DNA of 64,000 nt from Streptomyces varsoviensis (lineage in GTDB: Bacteria; Actinomycetota; Actinomycetes; Streptomycetales; Streptomycetaceae): contig NZ_JOBF01000021.1 in assembly GCF_000718635.1 (NCBI RefSeq), forward strand, positions 55,491-119,490. Direction: 5' to 3'. The notes under the pieces are model-generated. The model had not been told where the DNA came from. It saw only the letters and a list, made by a program, of their open reading frames with translations, and searched no databases. A program made the position numbers and the translations under genes. Below, piece by piece: positions 7,805 through 15,719 of the stretch (within the stretch, counting starts at the first letter, position 1; the number at the start of each line of letters is the position of its first letter).

Positions 7805-7849
7805 GCCGCTCTTGAGCCGCATCACCGTACTGAGATCGCCTACGGTCAG
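7805..7849 (-). pseudogene. Stump of a third DUF397 gene
   Basis: Fifteen codons on the minus strand (L T V G D L S T V M R L K S G) align with the start of the neighbouring DUF397 gene (M T A D D L G V V T W V K S S) at a constant offset of 246 bases. The start codon has become CTG and the rest of the gene is missing. So this locus once had three tandem DUF397 copies. Confidence 0.6.
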
Positions 7850-7888
7850 GCCGACCGAACCCTCCGCAGACCTGACGAAGACCTGCCC

Positions 7889-8095
7889 TCAGGCTTCACA
7901 GCCAGCGGCGAACGCGACGAACGACGCCCACGCCACGCGGCTGCACACAATCGCGGGCCCCTGCGGGTCCTTGCTGTCACGCACGGGCACACCGCGGATA
8001 CCTCCGCCTCGGCCCACCTCGACGCAATTGCCGCCGTTGCTCCCGCTGTAGCTGCTCTTGACCCACGTCACCACACCGAGATCGTCTGCAGTCAT
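7889..8095 (-). CDS. DUF397 protein, copy 2 of a tandem pair
   Basis: A 68-residue protein with the DUF397 core WVKSSYSGSNGGNCVEVG and VPVRDSKDPQGPAIV. It departs from most members after that point: instead of a strand-helix ending in WxxFI, it ends VAWASFVAFAAGCEA. DUF397 proteins are small partners of WhiJ-like XRE regulators in Streptomyces and are thought to modulate them. It lies 39 bases downstream of a near-identical paralogue. Confidence 0.85.
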   Translation of the reverse strand: MTADDLGVVTWVKSSYSGSNGGNCVEVGRGGGIRGVPVRDSKDPQGPAIVCSRVAWASFVAFAAGCEA

Positions 8096-8134
8096 GCTGA
8101 CCGAACCCTCCGGAGACTTGACGAAGACCTACCT

Positions 8135-8353
8135 TCAGGCTTCACAGCCAGCGGCGAACGCGACGAACGACGCCCACGCCACGCGGCCGCACACAATCGC
8201 GGGCCCCTGCGGGTCCTTGCTGTCACGCACGGGGACGCCGGTTACGTAGCCGTCTATCACCTCAAGGCAACTTCCGTTGCTGCCTCCGCTGTAGCTGGAC
8301 TTTCGCCAGCCCTCCAAGGAGGACGCGTCGGGTATGACACGCTCACTGATCAT
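8135..8353 (-). CDS. DUF397 protein, copy 1 of a tandem pair
   Basis: A 72-residue paralogue of the next gene. The N-terminus (ISERVIPDASSLEGWRKSSYSGG) differs, but the last 37 residues from VPVRDSKDPQGP onward match with one change. The start ATG at 8353 overlaps the last 11 bases of the XRE regulator gene, so the two are translationally coupled. Its likely role is as a partner or antagonist of that regulator. Confidence 0.88.
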   Translation of the reverse strand: MISERVIPDASSLEGWRKSSYSGGSNGSCLEVIDGYVTGVPVRDSKDPQGPAIVCGRVAWASFVAFAAGCEA

Positions 8354-9161
8354 GCCTGTATTCCTCTGCTGTCGCCCTGATCAGGGCAAGTGAATCCGCC
8401 TGGGACAACGCTTCGCTGATAGCGAGATCGTATGCCGATCGGCACTTGAACACGAGCGCCGGGTCGTCCATCGATGTTCCCGTGAGCACGCCTTCCACGT
8501 AGGCGACCGGAGCTGTGTCGGCGAAGGCCATCAGGGAGAGCATGCTCTCCATCAGAGCATGCGCCCCGACGGCGAAGGGGATCACATGCAGGCGGAGACG
8601 ACCGTTGTCCGCCATGTCGGCTAGCCGCCCGAGTTGTGCGGCCATGACCGCCGGGCCGCCGACAGGCCGCCGGAGCACCGCCTCGTCGAGCAGCGTCCAC
8701 ATTACGGGGGAAGTGGGGTTATCAAGGATTCGAGAGCGCTCTGTTCGATTGATAACGCGCTTGTCAAGCTCGTCGGCAACGTAGTTCGGGCTGAACGCGG
8801 TGAATACCGCACGCGCGTACGCCTCCGTCTGCAGAAGGCCGGGGATCAGCGTCGCCGCATGCTCACGGATTTCAATAGCTTGGCCCTCCAGTTCTGCCGC
8901 TACAGCGAAATGGTCGGCGTACCGCGCCTCCAGGTCCTCCAGCCACCGACTGAACCAGCCGTTGGTCTTGAGCACTTGGTCCAGACGCTGTGCGTCCTCG
9001 GGGGACGGCAAGCGCCGTCCAGCCTCAATGTGACTGATCAACGACGGCGAGCACACGACCACTTCGCTCAGCTCTTCCTGCGTCAGGTCGGACTCCTGCC
9101 GACGCAGCCGCAACTCCTGGCCGTACTTCTGCCGTGAAGTCAGTGACTTCCGTACCGTCAT
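8343..9161 (-). CDS. WhiJ-like XRE regulator with DUF5753 domain
   Basis: About 272 residues. An N-terminal XRE helix-turn-helix (LRLRRQESDLTQEELSEVV, then SLISHIEAGRRLPSPEDAQRLD) is followed by the DUF5753 ligand-type domain: IREHAATLIPGLLQTEAYARAVF, RTERSRIL, WTLLDEAVLRRPVGG and LRLHVIPFAVGAHALMES. The start may be ATG 9161 or the adjacent GTG 9164, which is better spaced from GGGAG. In S. coelicolor such regulators with a DUF397 gene act in developmental control (whiJ locus). Here two DUF397 genes follow, but no RsbW-like ATPase gene does. Confidence 0.88.
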   Translation of the reverse strand: MTVRKSLTSRQKYGQELRLRRQESDLTQEELSEVVVCSPSLISHIEAGRRLPSPEDAQRLDQVLKTNGWFSRWLEDLEARYADHFAVAAELEGQAIEIREHAATLIPGLLQTEAYARAVFTAFSPNYVADELDKRVINRTERSRILDNPTSPVMWTLLDEAVLRRPVGGPAVMAAQLGRLADMADNGRLRLHVIPFAVGAHALMESMLSLMAFADTAPVAYVEGVLTGTSMDDPALVFKCRSAYDLAISEALSQADSLALIRATAEEYRHDQ

Positions 9162-9328
9162 CACGCACAACTCCCGGACTTGAAACCAGCGTTGTCAAGC
9201 TGCTCCTACTGGCGAGCGTACTCATTTCACCTCCACAGTGAGTCGAGAACAGCGACTCCCGAGCGGGAGCGAACGTGTGTACGCAGATCTGCCGTAACAC
9301 GCACGGTACAGATTGGGGCGGTTACCAA

Positions 9329-9796
9329 ATGAAGAGCACAGCACGGGCCGAACTCTCACGGCTCATCGTGGAACGCGGGAGAGATGGTTCGGTCCTGGTG
9401 CCGAAATTTCCGGAAGGGCCCGACGGCGGGGATAGGCGACGCAATACGGGGCCGGCGGGTTCGTCGCCGGCGGGCGTTCCCTTCTACGAGGCGTTCGCGC
9501 TTCCTCACGCCCCTGACCTGTGGCCCGAGTACGGAGTCGTGTGCGTCTCCGGTCGGGTGGAGGGGGAGGGGGAAGAGAAGGAGCAGTGCGGCGAGGGGCT
9601 GCCGTCCGCGACGCGGGCGGGGTGGGTCGATGAGTGGATGCGTAGGCACTCGTACGAGACCGGTCACGCGCATTTCCGCCGGACCGTCGTCGATTACGCG
9701 ACGTTGGAGCCTTCGGCTGAGTTCACGGTCACGGTGCGCCCCGGCGAAAAGCCATCGCCCGGCGCCGCGGCCTCGGCCCGGGACGACCGTAGGTGA
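9329..9796 (+). CDS. DUF7848-like small protein
   Basis: A 155-residue protein. The recognisable part is PEYGVVCVSG, an acidic Glu-rich loop with one Cys (GEEKEQCGEG), then WVDEWMRRHSYETGHAHFRRTVVDYATLEP. This resembles the DUF7848 family of short Streptomyces proteins found beside XRE/DUF397 loci; the family name is from memory. The first 60 residues are basic and Gly/Pro-rich. The start at 9329 follows GGGGCGG; an upstream ATG-like start at 9275 exists without a good site. It is divergent from the WhiJ-like regulator and overlaps the next gene by GTGA. Confidence 0.65.
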   Translation: MKSTARAELSRLIVERGRDGSVLVPKFPEGPDGGDRRRNTGPAGSSPAGVPFYEAFALPHAPDLWPEYGVVCVSGRVEGEGEEKEQCGEGLPSATRAGWVDEWMRRHSYETGHAHFRRTVVDYATLEPSAEFTVTVRPGEKPSPGAAASARDDRR

Positions 9797-10158
9797 AGCG
9801 CGCGTACAGAGGAGAAGTACTCGCCGTGCTATTCACGCTCACGGCGTCGATGGCCGTGGGCCTCACCGTCTCCCTCGCGTTCACTCACCGCCTACAGAAT
9901 CCCGTGCCCCCTTTCGCCGCCGTCGGCGGGGGCACGATTCCTCCCCGAACTCATTCTGGGGGCGGGGATTTCGCGCCGCGCGTCGCTTTCGACGGCGAGG
10001 CGGCGAGGCTGCGAGGCTGCGAGGGACTGAAGCATCGCGGGAAGGCGCGGCCCCCCGACCCCCCCGGCCCTGCCGCCCCACCAGCCCCACCGCACGCGGT
10101 GTCACTGCGCGTTGACACCGCACGCGGTGTCAACGCGCGGTCGGCACTTGACCGGTAG
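9793..10158 (+). CDS. Small membrane protein coupled to the DUF7848-like gene
   Basis: The GTG at 9793 overlaps the preceding stop codon (GTGA), indicating translational coupling. Residues 8-30 (VLAVLFTLTASMAVGLTVSLAF) form one membrane span with a short basic N-terminus. The rest is Gly/Pro/Arg-rich and probably disordered. The frame runs through a strong palindrome and ends inside the tail of the convergent exporter gene, so the true C-terminus could be a later accretion. Function unknown. Confidence 0.5.
   Translation: MKRAYRGEVLAVLFTLTASMAVGLTVSLAFTHRLQNPVPPFAAVGGGTIPPRTHSGGGDFAPRVAFDGEAARLRGCEGLKHRGKARPPDPPGPAAPPAPPHAVSLRVDTARGVNARSALDR
10107..10138. terminator. Perfect 15-base inverted repeat between convergent genes
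   Basis: GCGCGTTGACACCGC (10107-10121) and GCGGTGTCAACGCGC (10124-10138) are exact complements around a two-base centre. They lie where the small membrane protein gene meets the end of the exporter gene. A third partial copy (ACCGCACGCGGTGTCA) lies at 10089-10104. There is no T tract, so this could be a bidirectional terminator or a protein-binding site. Confidence 0.5.
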
Positions 10159-11662
10159 CCGGTTCCGTGGGGGCCGGCTTGGGGGGTCCGGCTTTGCGGA
10201 GGGGGACCTCGATGATGAAGAACGCGGCGACGCAGGCCGCGGCGGACAGTACGGCGGCGAGTATGAAGACGGACCGGGTGCCGTCGACGAAGCCTGCGAT
10301 GTGGCCGGTGTGGCTGTTCAGGGCGCGGTTGAACAGGGTGCTGAAGACGGCGACGCTGAGCGAACCGCCCATGGAGCGGAAGAGGGTGAGGGAACTGCTG
10401 GCGGCGCCGAGGTCGCGCATCTCCACGGAGTTCTGCGCGATGGTGCCGGCCATCTGCATGCACAGGCCCAGGCCCGCGCCGAGGAACACCATGTAGCAAC
10501 CGGTCAGTAGACGCGGGGTGTCGGCGTTCATCGTGGCGAGCAGGCCCAGACCTACGGTCATCAGCGCCGTGCCGGCGATGGGGAAGGCCCGGTAGCGGCC
10601 GGTGGCGGACATGACCTTGCCCGCGACCGTGGAGACGACGAGTACGGGGAGCATCATCGGCAGCATCAGCAGGCCGGAGTTGGCGGCCGAAGCCCCCTGC
10701 ACCGTCTGCTGGAACAGCGGCAGGTACAGCCCCGCGCCGAGGGTGATCGCGCCGACGACGAAGAGAATCCCTATCGACAGGGGGAAGTTGCGGTGCCCGG
10801 CGAAGATCCGTAGCGGCAGCAGGGGCTCGGGGACCCGGCGCTGGACCGCGACGAACCCGGCCAGGGACACCACCGCGGCCACGCCGAGCGCGGCGATCTG
10901 CCAACTCCCCCAGGCGTAGCGGCCCCCGCCCCACGTGGCCACCAGGACGAGCGCGGAGATGGCGGCGCCGAGCAGGCCGATGCCGGCCCAGTCGATCCGC
11001 GCCTTGCCGCGCTGGGCGGGCAGCCGCAGCAGTACGGAGATCCACACCACGGTGATCAGCCCGAGGGGGAGGTTGATCCAGAAGGCCCAGCGCCAACTGA
11101 GGTGGTCGGTGATGAAGCCGCCCAGCAGCGGTCCGCCGATGGTGCCGATGGCCGTGACCGACGCGGTCAGGCCCTGGTACTTGCCCCGTTCGCGCGGCGG
11201 TACGAGAGAAGCGATCAAGGCGAACGCTCCCGCGCCGATGCCTCCCGCTCCGGCGCCCTGGAGCGCGCGGGCCGCGATCAGCATGCCCATCGAGGCGGCG
11301 GCGCCGCACAGCGCGGAGCCGGCGATGAAGAGCACGATCGAGGCCAGATAGATCCGCTTACGGCCGAAGAGGTCGCCGAACTTGCCCCACACGGGCGTGG
11401 TCACCGCGGTGACCAGCGCGTAGATCGTGACGACCCAGGACAGGGAACCCATGCCTCCCAAGTCGCCGACGATCGTCGGCATCGCCGTGCCGACGACCAT
11501 GTTGTCCAACATCGCGAGCAGCATGGCGAGCATGACGCCGAGCAGCACCCAGCGGACATCGCGCGCGGCGGCGGGCGTCCCAGGCACGGGCCCGGATGGG
11601 GATGGGGATGGGGGTACGGATGGGGAGGGGGATGGGGGTGTGGATGGGGGTGGGGTGGTCAT
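10130..11662 (-). CDS. DHA2 (EmrB/QacA-type, 14-span) multidrug exporter
   Basis: A 510-residue major facilitator. After a Pro/Ser-rich cytoplasmic N-terminus (residues 2-33) come 14 hydrophobic spans. Motif A follows span 2 (GKFGDLFGRKRIYL), and the DHA2-type motif C region appears as TASVTAIGTIGGPLLGGF. The span-1 motif D1 is LDNMVVGTAMPTI. Such proteins expel drugs or dyes by proton antiport. The start at 11662 is set by GAGGAGG. A TetR gene is divergent, with a good promoter and repeats between, the standard arrangement of a drug-inducible exporter. Confidence 0.93.
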   Translation of the reverse strand: MTTPPPSTPPSPSPSVPPSPSPSGPVPGTPAAARDVRWVLLGVMLAMLLAMLDNMVVGTAMPTIVGDLGGMGSLSWVVTIYALVTAVTTPVWGKFGDLFGRKRIYLASIVLFIAGSALCGAAASMGMLIAARALQGAGAGGIGAGAFALIASLVPPRERGKYQGLTASVTAIGTIGGPLLGGFITDHLSWRWAFWINLPLGLITVVWISVLLRLPAQRGKARIDWAGIGLLGAAISALVLVATWGGGRYAWGSWQIAALGVAAVVSLAGFVAVQRRVPEPLLPLRIFAGHRNFPLSIGILFVVGAITLGAGLYLPLFQQTVQGASAANSGLLMLPMMLPVLVVSTVAGKVMSATGRYRAFPIAGTALMTVGLGLLATMNADTPRLLTGCYMVFLGAGLGLCMQMAGTIAQNSVEMRDLGAASSSLTLFRSMGGSLSVAVFSTLFNRALNSHTGHIAGFVDGTRSVFILAAVLSAAACVAAFFIIEVPLRKAGPPKPAPTEPATGQVPTAR

Positions 11663-11740
11663 GACCGCCTCCTCAGGGCAGCGCGCGGCACCCGCCGCGC
11701 GGGACATCCGGCAAGGAGCAGCCGGAGCGGTTCGGTCGCC

Positions 11741-11806
11741 ACCATACGAGAAAGTTTTAGTGACACCAACTTTTGAGTGCCACCAAGTTTTGTGTGGCGC
11801 TACGAT
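11741..11806. promoter_or_regulatory. Divergent exporter/TetR promoter with repeated operator-like sequence
   Basis: On the minus strand TTGGTG (11769-11764) and TATGGT (11746-11741) lie exactly 17 bases apart, a good exporter promoter. Three related blocks, gttttagtgacaccaa (11754-11769), cttttgagtgccaccaa (11770-11786) and gttttgtgtggcgctac (11787-11803), cover the -35 and extend toward tetR. On the plus strand TACGAT (11801-11806) sits about seven bases from the tetR ATG, so that transcript is probably leaderless. Confidence 0.55.
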
Positions 11807-11813
11807 TTGCTTC

Positions 11814-12458
11814 ATGGGACTTCGCGAGACCAAGAAGCAGCAGACGCGGCAGGCGTTGGCGGACGCCGCGCTACCGCTCTTCCTGGAGCACGGCTTCGAC
11901 CAGGTGACCGTGGCCGACGTGGCACGCCACGTCGGCGTCTCCGGGCAGACGGTCTTCAACTACTTCCCCGCCAAGGAAGACCTGTTCTTCGACCGGCAAG
12001 CCGAGGTCGAAGACGAACTCGCCCGCCTGGTCCGCGAACGGGAACCGGGCACCTGCCCCGTCGAGGCCGTCCGCGACTACCTCCTGGAAGCCCTCAAGCA
12101 CCACCTGCTGCCGTTCCCCACCGCCGCGGAAGGGTTGCGCTTCCACCAGGTCATCGCGGACAGCCCGGCCCTGCTCGCCCGGGAACGCGAGATCCGCGAG
12201 CGCGCGGAAGCGGCCCTGGCCGCCGAACTGGAGGCAGAGGGCGACTTCCCCGCGCCCGCCCTCCTGGCCGGCGCCATCGCCGGACTCCACCGCGCAGTCC
12301 TACGTCAAGCGCGCCAGCGCCTCATGGCCGGAGAGCCCGGCCAGGCCGAAGACATCGCCGGCCTCGAAGAGTCCGGCGAGGCCGAGCCCCCTCGGAACAT
12401 CGCGGAAGACACCCGCACCGCCTTCGACGCCCTATGTCACGGCTTCCACGGACGCTGA
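11814..12458 (+). CDS. TetR/AcrR-family repressor
   Basis: A 214-residue TetR protein. Residues 5-52 are the DNA-binding domain: KKQQTRQALADAALPLFLEHGFDQVTV, ADVARHVGVSGQTVFNYFPAKEDLFFD. The remaining helices form the ligand domain and are Glu/Ala/Arg-rich. No ribosome binding site is visible before ATG 11814, whereas a -10-like TACGAT lies just upstream; this suggests a leaderless mRNA. It most likely represses the divergent exporter and itself. Confidence 0.92.
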   Translation: MGLRETKKQQTRQALADAALPLFLEHGFDQVTVADVARHVGVSGQTVFNYFPAKEDLFFDRQAEVEDELARLVREREPGTCPVEAVRDYLLEALKHHLLPFPTAAEGLRFHQVIADSPALLAREREIRERAEAALAAELEAEGDFPAPALLAGAIAGLHRAVLRQARQRLMAGEPGQAEDIAGLEESGEAEPPRNIAEDTRTAFDALCHGFHGR

Positions 12459-12487
12459 CCGTGGCGGGGGGTGGGCAGGGCGCCGAG

Positions 12488-12646
12488 GGCGGGGGGCGTT
12501 CGTCGGGCCGTACGCACGCCCGTACGCCCTCGTACGCCCGCAGGGCCCCCGCGCCCGCACGCCCTCCTACGCCCGCAGGGCCCCCGCCGCCCGTACAGCC
12601 CGTACAGCCCGTACGGCCTCAACGCGCCCCGTACGTACGCCCGTAA
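12488..12646. repeat. Intergenic low-complexity array with CGTACGCCC units
   Basis: Between tetR and the gluconate permease gene lie many cgtacgccc or cgtacagcc units. A 24-base block occurs at 12529-12552 and again, with one change, at 12564-12587 (offset 35). The region sits between convergent gene ends and has no coding appearance. Confidence 0.7.
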
Positions 12647-12650
12647 CCCC

Positions 12651-14048
12651 CTACAACACCAGCGACAGCAGCAGCACGAACACGATGCCCACCACCGAGA
12701 TGATGGTCTCCATCAGGGACCACGTCTTGACGGTCTGGCCGACGTTCATGCCGAAGTACTCCTTCACCATCCAGAAGCCGGCGTCGTTGACGTGGCTGAA
12801 GAAGAGGGAGCCGGTGCCGACGGCGAGGACGAGGAGGGCGGTGTGGGTGGTGGACATGTCGGCGGCGAGGGGGGCGACGAGGCCGGCGGCCGAGATGGTG
12901 GCGACGGTGGCGGAGCCGGTGGCGAGGCGGATGGCCACGGCGATGAGCCAGGCGAGGAGGAGGGCGGAGATGTTCCAGTCCTTGGAGATGTCCAGGATCA
13001 TCTGGCCGACGCCCACGTCGATCAGCGTCTGCTTGAAGCCGCCGCCCGCGCCGACGATGAGGAGGATGCCCGCGATGGGCGCGAGGGACTTCTCGACCGT
13101 GGTCGCGATGCGGTCGCGGCCGAAGCCCGCCGCGCGGCCGAGGGTGAACATGCCGACGACGACGGCGGCGAGCAGCGCGATCAGCGGGGAGCCGACGACG
13201 TCGGTGACGCGCTGGAGGTGGTTCGACGAGTCGTCCACGACGATGTCGACGAGGGCCTTGGCCAGCATCAGTACGACCGGGAGCAGGACGGTCGCGACCG
13301 TGGCCCCGAAGCTCGGGCGGCGGTCCAGGTTCTCGGAGGCGCGCTGCGGGGTCAGCCCCTCGGGCGGGGTGATGTCGACCCAGCGGGCGGCGTAGCGGGC
13401 GAAGACCGGCCCCGCGATGATCGCCGTCGGGATGGCGATGAGGACGCCCAGGGCCAGCGTCACGCCGAGGTTGGCGTCGATCGCGTCGATGGCCGCGAGC
13501 GGGCCGGGGTGCGGCGGGATGAAGCCGTGCATGACGGACAGGCCCGCGAGGGCCGGGATGCCGATGCGCATCAGCGAGTAGTTGCCGCGCTTGGCGACCA
13601 GCAGCACGACCGGGATCAGCAGCACGATGCCGACCTCGAAGAAGAGCGGCAGCCCGATCACGCCCGCGATCAGCACCATCGCCCAGGGCAGCGCGCGCCC
13701 GCTCGACTTGGCGAGGATCGTGTCGACGATCTGGTCCGCGCCACCGGAGTCCGCGAGCAGTTTGCCCAGGATCGCGCCGAGCGCGATGAGGACGCCCGTA
13801 CCCGCGACCGTGGATCCGATGCCCTTCGTGAACCCGTCGATCGCCTTGTCCAGCGGCGCGCCCGCCACCGCCCCCAGCACCAGCGAGCCGATGGTCAGGG
13901 AGAGGAAGGCGTGCAGCTTGAACTTGGTGATCAGCAGGACGATGGCGGCGATTCCGGCCAGTACGGCGATGCCGAGCTGCGCGTGGCCTGCCGAGGTGAT
14001 CGGCGCCGCTGCGTCCGCTGCCAGCATCTCGACGCTGAGATGAGTCAC
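12651..14048 (-). CDS. gntP: GntP-family gluconate:H+ symporter
   Basis: A 465-residue integral membrane protein of GntP type: about 12-14 hydrophobic spans, with family-like stretches LIALGAILGKLLADSGGADQI, IGLPLFFEVGIVLLIPV, MHGFIPPHPGPLAAI and ATGSATVATISAAG, and the terminal FFSHVNDAGFWMVKEYF. These mark gluconate/sugar-acid permeases. It is followed (in its own direction) by nothing coupled and preceded by gluconokinase, so uptake and phosphorylation of gluconate are encoded side by side. Confidence 0.93.
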   Translation of the reverse strand: MTHLSVEMLAADAAAPITSAGHAQLGIAVLAGIAAIVLLITKFKLHAFLSLTIGSLVLGAVAGAPLDKAIDGFTKGIGSTVAGTGVLIALGAILGKLLADSGGADQIVDTILAKSSGRALPWAMVLIAGVIGLPLFFEVGIVLLIPVVLLVAKRGNYSLMRIGIPALAGLSVMHGFIPPHPGPLAAIDAIDANLGVTLALGVLIAIPTAIIAGPVFARYAARWVDITPPEGLTPQRASENLDRRPSFGATVATVLLPVVLMLAKALVDIVVDDSSNHLQRVTDVVGSPLIALLAAVVVGMFTLGRAAGFGRDRIATTVEKSLAPIAGILLIVGAGGGFKQTLIDVGVGQMILDISKDWNISALLLAWLIAVAIRLATGSATVATISAAGLVAPLAADMSTTHTALLVLAVGTGSLFFSHVNDAGFWMVKEYFGMNVGQTVKTWSLMETIISVVGIVFVLLLSLVL

Positions 14049-14156
14049 GGCGGGTTCCCGTTCCTTACGTGGAAGTGTTTTTACGTGGGGAAAGTTCTTT
14101 GCGGTGGGGCGGTGGGGCAGTGGGGCAGTTCTCCAGGTGTCCGGGCCCCGTATCGC

Positions 14157-14672
14157 CTACGTGTCCAGGCCCCGCAGCGCGGTCACCGCCCGTTCGGCGA
14201 TCTCTTCCGGGGTGCCGGCCACATCCACCGCCACACCCGCCTCATCCGCACCGAGCGGTTGCAGCGTGGCGAACTGCGAGTCCAGCAGGGCCGTCGGCAT
14301 GAAGTGCCCCTTGCGCTCCGCCATCCGGCTCTCGATCAGCTCGCGGTCGCCCGTGAGGTGGAGGAAGACGACGTCTGGGGCGGCGGCGCGGAGCCGGTCG
14401 CGGTACGCGCGCTTGAGCGCGGAGCTGCTGACCACGCCGCCCAGCCCCGCGCGGCGGTGCGCCCACGCGCCGATCGCGTCGAGCCAGGGCCAGCGGTCGT
14501 CGTCGTCCAGCGGGGTGCCGGCCGACATCTTGGCGATGTTGGCCGGCGGGTGGAAGTCGTCGCCTTCGGCGTAGGGCACCCCGAGCGCGTCCGCCACCAG
14601 GGGGCCGATCGTGGTCTTGCCGGTGCCGGCCACTCCCATCACGACGACCACGTGGGGGGTGCGGGTGCTCAT
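14157..14672 (-). CDS. gntK: Gluconokinase
   Basis: A 171-residue kinase with the P-loop GVAGTGKTT at residues 16-24, then the gluconate-binding motif EGDDFHPPANIAKMSAGTPL, DDDRWPWLDAIGAW, SCSALK-like SSSALKRAYRD, and FLHLTGDRELIESRMAERKGHFMP. It phosphorylates D-gluconate to 6-phosphogluconate, feeding the pentose phosphate pathway. The start is at 14672 (GAGG just upstream); the longer open frame reads through intergenic repeats. It is upstream of the permease gene and divergent from the GntR regulator. Confidence 0.95.
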   Translation of the reverse strand: MSTRTPHVVVVMGVAGTGKTTIGPLVADALGVPYAEGDDFHPPANIAKMSAGTPLDDDDRWPWLDAIGAWAHRRAGLGGVVSSSALKRAYRDRLRAAAPDVVFLHLTGDRELIESRMAERKGHFMPTALLDSQFATLQPLGADEAGVAVDVAGTPEEIAERAVTALRGLDT

Positions 14673-14740
14673 GGGGGCCTCACTGTCCGCTGCGCGCGCC
14701 GCCCTCATCGACAGCCGCCAGGTGTCTTCGTTGACATCCG

Positions 14741-14815
14741 TACGTCGGTACGTCGCTACGTCGGTACGCCGGGTACGCCGGGTACGCCGGGTACGCCGGT
14801 ACATCAGTACGTCGC
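14741..14815. repeat. Nine tandem 8-9 base TACGYCGG units upstream of gluconokinase
   Basis: TACGTCGG- or TACGCCGGG-type units start at 14741, 14749, 14757, 14765, 14774, 14783, 14792, 14800 and 14808. They occupy the upstream region of the gnt divergent promoter. Units of nine bases in the middle are identical, suggesting recent slippage. Confidence 0.8.
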
Positions 14816-14828
14816 TTCACTGAAACCC

Positions 14829-14868
14829 ATACGTACGACGTATTCAAGAGCATGTGACGCAAACGTCA
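14829..14868. promoter_or_regulatory. Candidate operators for the FadR-type regulator
   Basis: ATACGT-acg-ACGTAT (14829-14843) and TGACG-caaa-CGTCA (14855-14868) are two perfect inverted repeats in the divergent gnt intergenic region, 75-115 bases before the regulator's start. GntR/FadR proteins bind short palindromes of this size. Assignment is by position only. Confidence 0.4.
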
Positions 14869-14942
14869 TACTTAATGCGACCCCACCGAGGCCCGCGTAC
14901 TGCACACCCGGCCCGGCGCCGACCGGCCCGTACGCTGAGCAC

Positions 14943-15668
14943 ATGGACACACAGGGGGCACCAGCAGGCCCGCAGGGGGCTCGCGGGCTGCACGAACGCG
15001 TGCTCTCCAGCCTCGGCCCCGCGATCACCGCGGGCGAGTACCCGCCCGGCACGATCCTGCGCACGGACGAGCTGGAGCGGCGCTTCGACGTCTCCCGCAC
15101 CGTCATACGGGAGGCGATCCGCGTTCTGGAGTCCATGCATCTGGTCGCCTCGCGCCGCCGGGTCGGCGTGACCGTACGCCCCACCGAGGAGTGGAACGTC
15201 TACGACCCGCAGGTCATCCGCTGGCGGCTGGCCGGCGCCGACCGGCCGCGGCAGCTCCGCTCACTGACGGTGCTGCGCTCCGCCGTGGAACCCGCCGCGG
15301 CCGGCCTCGCCGCCGCCCTCGCCACCCCGGAGCAGTGCGCCGCCCTCACGCGGCACGCGCTGGGCATGGTGGAGACCTCGCGCGGCCAGCAGCTCGACAG
15401 CTATCTCGTGCACGACACCGCGTTCCACCGGGTGATCCTCAACGCCTCCGGCAACGAGATGTTCGCCCGCCTCGGCGACGTCGTCGCCGAAGTCCTCACC
15501 GGCCGCACCCACCACCACGTCATGTTCACCGACCCGGACCCGGCCGCCGTCACCCTCCACGTACGCGTCGCCGAGGCCGTACGGGAACGGGACGCCGCCC
15601 GCGCGGAGGAACTGACGCGGGAGATCACGGTGGGGGCCATGGCCGAACTGGACGTGCTGGCTCCGTAG
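14943..15668 (+). CDS. FadR-subfamily GntR regulator (probable gluconate repressor)
   Basis: A 241-residue regulator. The GntR winged helix spans residues 15-85 (GEYPPGTILRTDELERRFDVSRTVIREAIRVLESMHLV, then RRRVGVTVRPTEEW). The all-helical FCD domain follows, with metal/ligand residues suggested by LVHDTAFHRVILNASGNEM and HVRVAEAVRERDA. Placement opposite gluconokinase and permease, with perfect palindromes between, argues for control of gluconate use. ATG 14943 is the only good start. Confidence 0.9.
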   Translation: MDTQGAPAGPQGARGLHERVLSSLGPAITAGEYPPGTILRTDELERRFDVSRTVIREAIRVLESMHLVASRRRVGVTVRPTEEWNVYDPQVIRWRLAGADRPRQLRSLTVLRSAVEPAAAGLAAALATPEQCAALTRHALGMVETSRGQQLDSYLVHDTAFHRVILNASGNEMFARLGDVVAEVLTGRTHHHVMFTDPDPAAVTLHVRVAEAVRERDAARAEELTREITVGAMAELDVLAP

Positions 15669-15719
15669 CCGGACACGAGGGTTCGACGCCAGGGGCTGGC
15701 CAGGGGCTGCTCGGCTGCT

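Larger units (their letters stand above)
7805..8236. repeat. Direct duplication (about 186 bases, offset 246) across the DUF397 genes
   Basis: Copy A (7805-7990) and copy B (8051-8236) align with no gap at an offset of 246 bases. Identity is nearly complete across the 3-prime halves of the two DUF397 genes and lower across the intervening spacer and gene starts. This reflects tandem gene duplication with recent homogenisation of the 3-prime halves. Confidence 0.8.

Noticed and set aside
12471..14940. Very long open frame on the plus strand upstream of the FadR-type regulator
   Set aside because: It is the complement shadow of the gluconate permease and gluconokinase genes; the peptide is Arg/Gly/Ala/His-rich and matches no fold, while the minus-strand proteins have clear motifs.
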